Of a stretch of DNA of 64,000 nt, positions 39,601 to 49,958 are shown piece after piece. How positions within the stretch are numbered: the stretch's first letter is position 1; each line of letters begins with the position of its first letter. This DNA comes from Leptoclinus maculatus (Eukaryota > Chordata > Actinopteri > Perciformes > Stichaeidae). The stretch spans positions 9,114,986-9,178,985 of the forward strand of contig JAVDOI010000003.1 in assembly GCA_032191485.1 (NCBI GenBank). The letters are read 5' to 3'. The notes beneath the pieces were generated by a model. The model did not search any database and was not told where the DNA came from. It saw nothing but the letters and a program-made list of their open reading frames with translations. Both the position numbers and the translations under genes were made by a program.

Positions 39601-40199
39601 GTCGGAGAGGATGCAGCCTTTTCAACAGCTCTTTTCGAGTGTGAGGTAATGTATGAGGCAGCTACAGTGAGGTATGCTCATTTCCCCACATCTTGCAAAG
39701 CTTCCACTGGCTATCCATTTTGAATAGCTGTAAACAGTGAATGATTTATGAGGATGCAACAGCAGGAAGGGCTATCAGTTGCAGTTATTGTACTCCAAGG
39801 CCCTCTCTAAATAATGTCTCGCTCCGCGCTCAGGCCGAGGGTCTGCTGGGCTCAGCTGAAAGGAAGATATTGACCAGCGTGGATCAGCCTGTGTGAAGAA
39901 GAGTCCTGATACGACACTGGACCCACTCTAAAGAATGCCATAATATGGTCTCTTTGTATGTTTTGTGCATCCTCAGAAATATCATTTTTTTCTGATTGCA
40001 ACAATGTGAGATCCATATTAGCTAAAGGCAGATATATATATATTGATTTTTGGCCAGTGAATAACAAGTATTTGCAGTACAGAAACGTAAGGTAGAAGAT
40101 ATGTGTGAGGTCATTTAGAAACAGTGTCACGGAGCACTAACATGTTCATTTTTCAACTTGACCCACTCAGTTGGTCACAACTCTTTAAATAGCTCATTT

Positions 40200-40275
40200 A
40201 AAAAGATAAGATGAGATCACATTTTATTCATCCCTGGAGGAAAATATTACATTACAGCAGCACAAGAAGAAGACC
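40200..40275 (+). repeat. 'aagataagat...tttattcatccc' dispersed repeat fragment
   Basis: 'aagataagatgagatcacattttattcatccctggagg' is a degraded form of a very common fish repeat (aagataagat...tttattgatcccc). Non-coding, with short boundaries only. Confidence 0.55.
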
Positions 40276-41439
40276 AGTGAGGTTGATAGGAACATAGGGT
40301 ACAGATCAGCTGAAAACATGGGCAGCTTCAAAGTGACAACACTAAAGGATACACAGCGGCACACTAACGTTTGCAAACCCGTCTGTCTGTGATCGTTTTC
40401 TACTAAAGGATCCCAAAGGGACAGGAAAACAAACGCTGGTGAAGACAGCTTTTGAGCAAAAACGGGGGAAAATACTCAGAGTTGTTGACAACAGTTGTTT
40501 AACACTCTAACATTTAAAATCACCCACTTAGACAAAGATATTCCCAACTTTTGACAGACCTGAAGTACATAGGCTGAGTCCTTGGCACCATTGTGCTGTG
40601 ATTCATATCTGTCACTGTTTTGAGTCCACACATAAAAAGGCACCACGGATGCCACCTGACATGAGAGCTCTCATGCTATTACGGTCCATTGGGCTTGTTG
40701 GGATGGAATTAGATTGGATCCAAGACAGACATGGCGCGGGTTGGATTTCCTCTGCTCTTGTAGCAATTTGATGTCCCGCGGGGCCATTCAGATGGGCCAA
40801 ACACAAATTTGACAACATCGGCTCCCTGAAGCAAATCATGTTGAAGTGAGAACAGACTGTCAGACTTGTCAACCTCCCTCCATCTTTCCCTCTTTCAAGC
40901 TCTCTGTCGCTCTGGCGGTTGACAGGTCGGCCTCTTTGTTCGTCTCAGCCAATAAAGAACACATCACAGTCACGCGCCCACTGAGCTGGAGCAGCCTGTG
41001 CACTGGAGGGAAAATGAGATGTCAGTGATTGTTTTAATTAATAATCATTTACACCCTCCGAGCCCCCCGTTCCATGACAACTTAACCTTGGGGGTCCTGT
41101 ACGTCCCCGTGAGCCGCGGAGCCGACAGCTATGATGAATTGAATATGAATCAGCTTTTTTTTTTTTTTGTGTGTGCCGTAGTCGGACCCGCCAAAGATGT
41201 TTAAAAATATATTGACGATGATGGGAGCGGAATGACATCTGGCAAATTTCACTATCAACCAACAGCATAACGAGTCTGATAGCAGGTTGCATTGACACAC
41301 ACGTGCACAGAAGAACATCAGCAATTAACATCCATCTCGGGCAACTTCACTTCTCTTTAAATGACTTTGGCCCGGTGTCTAAACACCACACGTCAATCAA
41401 TCCCGCACATTTTTTGACAGTTTTCTAAAATAATGTTTG

Positions 41440-41454
41440 CCCCCCCCCCCCCCC
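41440..41454. repeat. C15 homopolymer
   Basis: Fifteen consecutive C in an otherwise AT-rich stretch. Confidence 0.95.
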
Positions 41455-42644
41455 ATCCATAATTAACTTCTTAAGGCACCATAATTAATCAGAGTTAGCA
41501 CTGGCAAAGCATTCGATAATTCCTGATTTGACATAATGTAATTACTAATTTACCATTGGTTATGAGGGTTTCTCCCTCAGAGCTCAAGGTCAATAGCCGG
41601 ATTCCCAACCATTGATCTGTGGCTGCGTGGGACGTGTCATGCATAGTTATCTTACCTTTCTGTTGGCCGGGTTGTTTTTTTTTCTCAACACCTCTTTGCC
41701 TCCGCTTTGAGTGTAACACTTAATGCCATGTCAAAGATTGATCAGGCTACCTAATGTCCCTTTCAGAAAGGTGTCAACTGCTGTATCGATCTCTGTGCTA
41801 GTGGCTTGAACGGAACACACAGTAGACCTGAATAGAAAGAGTTGTGTGTGTGTTTTACAAGACAGAGTGAGGAGACTATGAATACACTCGTTGCAAAGTG
41901 TATTAAACACACGATTAAGTCATTATTCTCCACAGGGCTTTGCAGGTGCATTCTTTTTTACGCCAGGAAGAAAACTAGCAGAGACTAGCAGGCACAAGTG
42001 TCATCCTTGTGCTCTCAGATTTGTACTTGTGTTAGCACTATGTCAACCCTTCTTGCAAAAATCTTCTTTGTCCTTGTCCTTTGTCCTCGTTCCTTCTGTT
42101 CTTTTCAATCAACTGCCTTACTTTCAACGTTCCTCCTCAGAAATGAGCACACACCAGCTACTGTCGAGGCCGGGCTTTGTTTAACCACAGAGTACTTCCA
42201 TTGGCAGCGTGAAAGGCGGGAGGTGTCAGATTCCCATCATCCCTTGCCTTAATATTGGCCAACAATGGCAGTGGAATAGCACCAATCAGAGGCATTAGAG
42301 GACATTTGCTCTGGCGTGATTTGATAAAGGGACAACGCTTTCTTAAAGCAGCCTCCCTTCACTCAACTGACGATAACAGACATTTCTACAGCCATGGACT
42401 GACCAAGTATATGCCTCAGTTATTCCTCAGCCGGTGCACTTATATCAGATCTTGTCAGCTATAAAGCTTGACTAAGTTTCATTGCTCAGGGAAGGATGTT
42501 TTTTTTTTATTCTCACTTGGCTCAATTAGGCAAATCTAATTAGCAACATAGGGGAAGAATGTGTTTTATGATGTAGTGTAATTGTATTTTGTGTGCAGCA
42601 TTTTGTCATCAAGTGCTTTGTAATCATTTTTGGTCAGTGGTGGC

Positions 42645-42801
<157 letters not shown>

Positions 42802-43116
42802 ACGCCTACTGCGAGACAAAGCCCATAATACACTCCTCATAACGTGTCTGTTCATGTTTCATTTATAAGATATTGCCACGACCGGGCAATTCTTACTGCC
42901 AGCGTAATGTAACTGGAACATTACTTGAGGCCCATGTCGGTCATATTGTATTGCCCTTATGTTTGCAGCATTTTGGTGAGAACTCCCAAGCAAACATTCA
43001 GTTCACCACAGATCCCATACAAGGGCCAGCTCCATTAGACCTGTGCCCAGTGACGTCACATCCATCCAACTCCCACTTGTGGGACCCAGTAACTCTGTTT
43101 TCTTCTCTACCCACAG

Positions 43117-43185
43117 CTCTTACCGCCTGGATAAAATCAACAGTGACATGCGTAACTACATCACCAATTTTGCTGCAGACTTGAG
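43117..43185 (+). CDS. dlgap2: dlgap2 candidate 69-nt cassette exon
   Basis: A pyrimidine-rich acceptor ('tcttctctacccacag') precedes 69 nt ending in 'ttgag' before GTGAAT. The length is 23 codons exactly. Entered in phase 2 from exon 36407-36621 it reads SSYRLDKINSDMRNYI...FAADL and leaves 'ag', the same phase 2, so it can be included or skipped without changing the downstream frame (next residues SQSYHMQ). The peptide is well balanced and free of stops. It is not in the DLGAP2 isoform I remember best, so I treat it as alternatively spliced. It could be a known isoform exon that I do not recall. Confidence 0.7.
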
Positions 43186-44247
43186 GTGAATACAGGCTCC
43201 ACAGCGCCACCCCTCCCCTTGCCTCTCTGTTGCTGCCATGTTGCAGTGGTCAGACGCCGGAGCCAGCTGGCTCGCTGCCCTGCTGACATACCCAATATGA
43301 ACGCCTCACGGAGCAAACGCTCAAGACCAGTCAATGAGAGGTCACCCGGGGAAGCCAGCTCATCCTGGCAAAGGATGGGGGCTCTGTTAAGCGCAAAATA
43401 GATTTGATTTGATTCACCGCGACACATTACACCGGCGTACTTCTTCCCATTTTCAGTTTTGTTACTTTTACCACTTTATTCAGACTTAATCTCTGGACGT
43501 TTCTGCTCTCGGGTTTCTTTGGATGTTAAGAAGGTTGATATTACTTTGCAAACACACGCAGCCTTGCTTCAGCATTACAAGATGGATTGGGGGACTTTTA
43601 ATCACGCCGGGCATTTTCCTCGCTGCCAAACACCAGTGTTTATCTCTATAAAAAGCCCCGAAACGGCTTACTCATCTCTGCCTGCCATTAGAAATGGATC
43701 TGGCGGAGGAAAACTCACTTTGGTATTCCTAATGGGACTCGCATAGTTTACTTAAAGTGCCTTTCTTCTCGCATGTTTTTCTATTTGTCTTCTCTCCAGC
43801 AGATTTCAAACCAGGCTTGGCTTTCTGAACTTCCCTGTTGCACTGCCGGGGTAGCACATTTAATTGACCTGGCTGACACACCGGGGTGCTCTCTGAAGTG
43901 CTCGCTCACTAACTAGCTCCTGTTTTGCATTTCCCTCATTTCCAAGCATTGATTTGGGTGTTTCAGCGCAACAGAAATCGAACTGCCTTTTTGAGGACGC
44001 TGGTGAACACATCAGTCTAGTGGGGGAGAGAAACAGAAGACCCAATGTCATAACTGTCTCCTTCTTAAGTTCAGGTTGCCCAGAGGAGAGCACTTAATTG
44101 TGTTTGCCATCGTGTTACACCCGTAGCCACTGGTCAAACTGCTTTGGTTATTAGTTCAATTGTGTTTTATTGACTTGCTGAAGACATCCTCACCATGGCT
44201 GAATTCCCACTCCCTTGCTGCTTCTCTTTTTTCTCTTCTCTGTTCAG
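43186..44247 (+). other. dlgap2: dlgap2 intron
   Basis: Phase 2 intron between the 69-nt cassette and the exon at 44248. It ends in a long polypyrimidine tract ('gcttctcttttttctcttctctgttcag'). I saw nothing else of note. Confidence 0.75.
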
Positions 44248-44407
44248 TCAGAGCTACCACATGCAAGCCGCCAGGGACATGCACCCAAGCATTGCCCTGG
44301 ATCCCTCTGCCAACTACAACTCTCCCAAGTTTCGCTCCAGGAACCAGAGCTACATGCGGGCAGTCAGCACCCTCAGCCAGGCTAGCTGTGTTAGCCAAGT
44401 GAGCCAG
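44248..44407 (+). CDS. dlgap2: dlgap2 exon with the second guanylate-kinase-binding repeat
   Basis: The first base completes an 'ag|t' Ser codon; the frame then reads QSYHMQAARDMHPSIALDPS, ANYNSPKFRSRNQSYMRAVS and TLSQASCVSQVSQ. Human DLGAP2 shows the same LDPAANYNSPKFRSRNQSYM block from memory, so the assignment is firm. RSRNQSYMRAVSTLS is a GK-binding repeat. Two donors are available 9 nt apart: CAA|GTGAGC after 44398 and the stronger CAG|GTGAGT after 44407. The first gives SCVSQ|VSE, matching the mammalian junction; the second adds VSQ. The coordinates given use the stronger donor. Both keep phase 0. Confidence 0.93.
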
Positions 44408-45266
44408 GTGAGTCTGCACCCTTTCAATCAGGAGGGATTTTCCAAATCCAAACTTGTACTGGGGAGCGGTGGTTTGTACACTGGGGGCTGCTCAGGGACC
44501 CTGAAGAGGTCCCAGGGAGTATTCAATGAAAGGGATTGGAATAATTTCACACCAAACTCCTGACTCCTGAAAAAGCATGACTGTCCTAAACATCATTTTG
44601 ATTATCCTACCGTGCATCCCTTTTTTTTGGCTTCATTTTACTGCCACATATTTTGTTATGACAGTTCATTGCACACTGTTTATCTGGATAGATTAAAAGA
44701 CTCCAACAGGGGTTGTTGAGAGGGGCATATTGATTTGTTCAGAGTCTTAAAAGCTCAACTAAACTCCTAATTCAAAATCCAAATAGAATAAGATGTTTGA
44801 TTCTTGATATTGCCAAACAAGTCCGTACCAAAGACATTACTAGATACATCAAACCCATCTGTAATAGGAAACAGAAATACTTCTGGTCAACATCAACAAC
44901 AAACTCTCTGATAAGGTGTGACGTTGATTTAATGAAAATGTACACCATGCTGTTTGGTTGTATTCACACAAAGCGAGATCTAATGAACCAGCACACCGGT
45001 TATCTTCTAGTGTGTAAATATAGCAATATGACAATATCCAGGCAATGTTTTTTGTGACATTATAAGGACACATTTTCCATTGATCTCTCTGCTGTCTTTT
45101 TAACACTCGCATTTGTCTGAAATACTTTTATTTGAGGGGAACTTGACAGAGAACACAATGTGAGGTTTTTTACAACCGACCAATTAATTTCTCCAGATGA
45201 ACAAAGAAATAACCTCACTTGCTTAACAATGGAGGAAGCATGGCTGACGGCTTTTGTTTCTCACAG
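44408..45266 (+). other. dlgap2: dlgap2 intron
   Basis: A short phase 0 intron with no further exon-like island. It ends in 'gcttttgtttctcacag', directly followed by GTGAGT at the start of the next exon. Confidence 0.85.
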
Positions 45267-45272
45267 GTGAGT
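45251..45272 (+). promoter_or_regulatory. dlgap2: Recursive-splice-like motif: acceptor fused to a donor consensus
   Basis: The acceptor tract and CAG at 45264-45266 are followed without spacing by GTGAGT at 45267-45272. Acceptor plus immediate donor is the pattern of recursive splice sites and RS-exons in long neuronal genes. The exon also has its own donor at 45481, so the site could permit inclusion or re-splicing. Re-splicing would remove 214 nt and shift the frame. Use of the site is an inference. Confidence 0.5.
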
Positions 45273-45480
45273 GAAACAGAAATAAATGGCCAGTTTGAAT
45301 CAGTGTGCGAGTCGGTGTTCAGTGAGGTGGAATCCCAGGCCATGGAGGCTTTGGACCTGCCCGGCTGCTTCAGAACCCGGAGTCACAGCTACCTGCGAGC
45401 CATCCAGGCCGGCTACTCCCAAGACGATGACTGCATCCCCCCCATGGCCTCTGTCACCTCCACCATCAGGTCTACCACAG
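45267..45480 (+). CDS. dlgap2: dlgap2 exon with the third guanylate-kinase-binding repeat
   Basis: It begins VSETEINGQFESVCESVFSE, continues VESQAMEALDLPGCF, then RTRSHSYLRAIQAGYSQDDD, and closes with TSTIRSTT plus one base before GTAAGG. Mammalian DLGAP2 has INGQFESVCESVFSEVESQA and GCFRTRSHSYLRAIQAGYSQ at this place, so this is essentially certain. RTRSHSYLRAI is a GK-binding repeat. The exon leaves phase 1. Three downstream acceptors fit that phase: 47314 (novel terminal exon), 52642 (60-nt candidate) and 57668 (the canonical next exon). Confidence 0.96.
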
Positions 45481-47313
45481 GTAAGGGCATTTTGACATTA
45501 TTTCAATACGCACAACTCAATGTGTGACATCCTGGATGTTGGTATTTTTTATTTATTTTTGTACTTACAAATTAACACCAAAAGCTTACATTTGGCATTA
45601 ACGTGTGTTAATGGATGAATATAGAACAGTTAGTGCAAACAGCTTCATATCGCTGCATGAATCACTCTTGTGTGTTTCCATTGTTTTTGATGGACGTATG
45701 ATTACCGTAGCTACCACTTGTGAGCTGTGCTAGTTCATCCAACTGTATTTTGGATACAGTGCTTCATCTGCTCATCCATTGGATGCATCAGAGAGTAAAG
45801 CTATGAACCCTATTGAAAATCACAAATGGAAATTGTCTGAAGAAAAAAAAAATCAGGTCAGGATAAGAACATGGCTGCTTTTTCCGCTACATTTTGGAAA
45901 TCTGACTTTCTTTGTGGTGCCACAGGATGACACTTTTGAACTTACATACGGCTTTGTTGCGAACAGGGCAAAGAAATGGGGAAATTCCAGTATGCAAAGT
46001 ATGCATTGTTAACTTGTAAACCCAGTTTACACTTGAATATCACAGCATATACTACGAGGGTTCTTCGCACACAGATTTTTCACTTCACACAAGTTATTTT
46101 GTATTATTGCAAAGCTCCTGTTTAATCACATTACAGAAGTGCACACTATTGTGTCTAGACCTGGATAATGAATTATCTAATGCCGACAATGAATATACTG
46201 GTAACTGAACTGTCACACTGGTTCGTCACATATATAATATCACATATGCAAACTTGTTACAATAAATCAAAAGCTCCTCAGCTGACACGTGCATTCATTT
46301 CCGAAACTCAGCTTTGATTATATATTGTAAGCGTCTGGTGGTTTCAACAATTCCCGTGATTGCTGGCTTCACAGAGGAAATGATACGCCCTTGTGCAGAT
46401 GAAGGATGTTGGAAGAAAAGAAGAAAAAGTGTCCGGATGAGAAGTCTGAGCGGATTCCACCTTTTCCCACAGTAGATTCATGAACTAACAACATCAGTTG
46501 GACTATAATAGGGGAAGGTTAGAGGTGTGGCCATCTGGAGCTGTGCTTATGATCAATTCTTCATACCTATGAATGTTTACTTTCACTGCTTTCTCAGTAA
46601 ACTCAAATATCTTTCAATTTTTTAGGATACAGAGTTTGGTATGTGATAGATTTCGCCACTATTTTAGACATGGGGCAATTGGTGCTGCGAATCAATCTGT
46701 CAAACTGGACCTCGCTTTTTCAATAGGGTTCATACTATACTTCCTGATTGATGGGAAACAGTTTGGAAGCTTTGCTCATCTTTGCCTCTTTTCATTGCAC
46801 AAAGTACACATTTCTTTACCTCGACTGAAAGCAGACGAGCATGCAAGGATTGTTCTTACACCTCATTTATTAGAAATATTGTCCATTCTCTGTGATGTTT
46901 AACGGGAGCTAGGAGTTTCAGCTTTGTGCATTGAAAAGATGCAAAGAATGCATGCTACAAATTAAGGTTGAGAAGGCAGTGTAAACCATTAATGGAAATG
47001 AGTCAAAATGGGAGTACTTTCCCAGTGTTACACTGGTTTTCAGCACCGTAATGTATGATGATATTACAGATAATAAAAATTCTAGAATAAAAATACTTCT
47101 ATACACATCTACAGTATACAGATGAGTGAATTGGGGCAATAATCACAAGGTTAGCACTTAGTTGTTGTAGATTTCTGCTATTATCTTATTTTGACTCATG
47201 GCATTCAGTGCATGATTTGATGTTACTGCTTTTGTAGCAATAAAAAGCACATTCTCTCCAGCTGCTCACACCTGTGGCCATATTACAGAGACGTATTCAT
47301 ATTTGTCTTCCAG
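45481..47313 (+). other. dlgap2: dlgap2 intron, part before the large terminal exon
   Basis: I saw no exon. Short open frames around 45779 and 46573 have no recognisable protein text and no clean splice sites. The interval ends in 'cattcatatttgtcttccag', a good acceptor for the open region that follows. Confidence 0.7.
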
Positions 47314-49958
47314 ATAGAAATTATGTGCAGGAAGACTCTTGTTTACCCGACCAGGCCAGTGTACTTGAGGATTTGGCAGACACGGCCCCTTTGGCTCATG
47401 ATGATCTAGGCTGCCCCATCAGAAGAGACAGGCTTTACCAACAAGATAACATGGGCGCTACAGCCAAACCTCTGTCTGGACCACCTGTTTCTCCAAGCCT
47501 CTTCAGATCCCCCAGATCTAGTGCCCCAGAACGGCCATCACCAAAAGCCATCCAGGCCAGTATCAAAGAGTCGGCTACCTTGGCTGCAGCTATCAGCATG
47601 CAGTGGAAGGAAGAGGTCTCAGCCATGCGTCGAGAGCTAGCCGATCTAAGGAGGGACCTCTGTGTAGAGCTTCGTGCTTTCAACAGTAATTTCAACACTT
47701 TCACGCAGCATTACAACACTTGGTCTCCCCAAGGTGGCAACATGGCTGCTGGAGCTGGGGCGGGTTTAGGTGGACGGTTTGGGGCAAGAACAGGGACAGG
47801 ACCAAGGGCAGGGGCAGGGGTAGGTGTAGGTGTAGGTGTAGGGACAGGGGCAGGGGCAGGTGCAGGGGTAGGTGTAGGTGTAGGGACAGGGGCAGGGGTA
47901 GGTGTAGGTGTAGGGACAGGGGCAGGGGTAGGTGTAGGGGCAGGGGCAGGGGCAGGGGCAGGGGCAGGGGCAGGGGTAGGTGTAGATGTAGGTGTAGGGG
48001 TAGGGGCAGGGGTAGGGGCAGGGGTAGGTGTAGGGGCAGGGGCAGAGGCAGGCGGACTTGGAACCTCTGCGGCAGATGGAGGCACTGGGGGAGCTAGAGA
48101 GAAGAAACCCAAGATCTCAAAAGTGTCTGTGGGGACCCAGGCCAGAAGCAAGGTCCTGGTCCGGCAAAGCACTGCAGATGCAGCGGTCAATTGTCCAGAG
48201 GAGAAGGAGGAAAAGAAAGGCGGCCGCAGAAATCTGCCGAAACAGCTCTCTATGGACCCAAGCATTCTTGCCTGTCCACAGTCGATGTATGTGGAGAGTG
48301 CCATACCACTTTCTTTGGATCCAATACTTCCAGGCTCTGTAAGGGCAGCAGAACCAGAGACATTTGATTTGACTGCTCTGCCCTCTAGAGCTAAACCAGA
48401 AACAGAGCTAGAGCTATCAGACAATGCAATTGTGAGTTCATCTGACATGGTCACTAATGAGCCAGTCACCAGTCATGGTACAGTGACAATTTCCTCAGAA
48501 GCAGCCCTTGAGAGTCCACAGGATTCTGTGACAGTGGAACAAGAAATGCCAGTCACTGCACAGCTAATAGATATAGGCCCAGCTAATGAGTCCTATTCCA
48601 ATACTGAACCATCTCACCCTGGTGACATGAAATCCACAGACTCAGAACTAATTGAAAGTGATAAGATACAGATACCATATCCGGTTCCTGTAGTTACTGT
48701 GTCTCCACCTGAGGAACATGATTATGACATCATGTCAGATTCAGAGCCTCCGGATCCTATCACTGTGGAAAAACTAGATCCAGTGTCTCAAGACCCTGCT
48801 GCTGTGTCTTTACCATATTCAGGATTAGATGATCCAGATCCTGCAGACCCAACAGAATTTGAATCAAAACCATCAGACTTACCAATAGTGTCCTCATCTG
48901 ACCCTGTTAGTCAAGGCCCATTCTCAGTCTGTGACACACCCACACTTGATCTTGATACTGCTACATCATGTAATTTAGAGACTGACGTCATATGTCCATG
49001 CATTGTGGTGTCAGAGTACCTTGGCACAGATTATCCTACAAGTCCAACTGATAGTGACACAAATCCAGAGCCCATTATCACCTTTCCAGATGATCCTTCT
49101 GACCCTCCCCCAGAGCAAATGACATCGGCCTCATCCTTTGCTTCCACTTTAGTAGAAACTCAACCCGACACTGACCCAGAGTCCCAAGACTCAGAGTGGC
49201 CACCCCTTCCTGAACCACTTGATACCACCCCTATATATCATGCCGATCTGGTCCACTTTGATTTAGTCATGCTGACTTCCTTTGATCAAGATGATCTTGA
49301 CTCGGTGTTCATGGACCCTGAACCAGATCCGTTTGACCTGAGCGTTGACTCTCCATCTATTACAGAGGATTTAGATCCACCCCTCTACCAATCAGATAGT
49401 TCAAGTTCATCCCTACCCACTTTTGACCCTGCCACAGTGTGCCCCTTGGATCCGTCACTGTCAACAGAATCTGTCTGTTTGGATCCAGCTATTGAGTATC
49501 GCTTGCTTCAGGATGTAGCCTCAGAATTACACATGGTCCCACTACCACAGGTCACTGTCACAATATCCCCTCCGAGTTCAGTATCTCCTGATACATCATT
49601 GGAAATGGACTTCGGACCCACAAGTCCAGCCCCAGATCCCCTTCCACCAGATACAGATTCATCACCACCAGATCTCCAAGACATACCCTCAGTGGATCTT
49701 GCACCCATGGGGCCAGATGATATGATTGCAGAAACACTGGAATGTATGGCTGAATACCAGGAGTATGGGGAACTTGTGGAAGAAGAGATCCTAGGTAGTC
49801 CGGAGAGGTCCTCAAGCGATCAGGCCTTTCTGTGGTACAGGTGGCAGAGGAGGGGCCAGAAACCAAAATTAATGCACAGGAGTGCCAGCGTGGAACTCTG
49901 GAGCGGGAGATACGAGTACAACAGTGCAGAAATCACATACGTGTCTCTCACTCTGTGA
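47314..49958 (+). CDS. Large unrecognised exon with stop codon; possible alternative dlgap2 3' exon
   Basis: Open for 880 codons from the acceptor 'ttgtcttccag' to TGA at 49956-49958. The frame extends a little upstream but has no ATG there; the first ATG (NMGA, 47451) is internal, so this is a spliced exon. It enters in phase 1, exactly what exon 45267-45480 supplies (joined STT-D-RNYVQED). In order: an acidic lead; a Ser/Pro stretch; a coiled-coil-like segment (47546-47705, KESATLAAAISMQWKEEVSA then MRRELADLRRDLCVELRAFN); a Gly-Ala/Gly-Val/Gly-Thr tract (47805-48051) from a hexanucleotide repeat; a basic EKKPKISK/GGRRNLPKQ patch; a long acidic Ser/Pro/Asp/Thr tail; a basic RWQRRGQKPKLMHRSAS block; and the C-terminus ITYVSLTL. 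I recognise no known family. It may instead be the last exon of an unidentified nested gene. Its coding nature is well supported; joining to dlgap2 is inferred from phase and strand only. Confidence 0.75.
47805..48051 (+). repeat. Coding hexanucleotide minisatellite GGGGCA/GGTGTA/GGGACA
   Basis: About 40 six-base units inside the large exon. The + frame reads Gly-Ala, Gly-Val and Gly-Thr dipeptides (silk/elastin-like). Because the unit length is a multiple of three and lacks stops, other frames are open too: Arg-Cys/Arg-Gly in the next + frame and Pro-Ala/Pro-Thr on the minus strand. The longest pure GGGGCA stretch is around 47937-47975 and has the four-G spacing expected of a G-quadruplex. 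Confidence 0.95.

Noticed and set aside
46573..46902. 109-codon open frame upstream of the large exon, after a T-rich AG
   Set aside because: No recognisable domain, no clear donor, and the spliced frames close quickly. Treated as intron.
47711..48469. 252-codon minus-strand frame rich in Pro-Ala/Pro-Thr
   Set aside because: Its length is explained by the stop-free hexanucleotide repeat plus the opposite strand of a real coding exon. There is no independent evidence of a gene.
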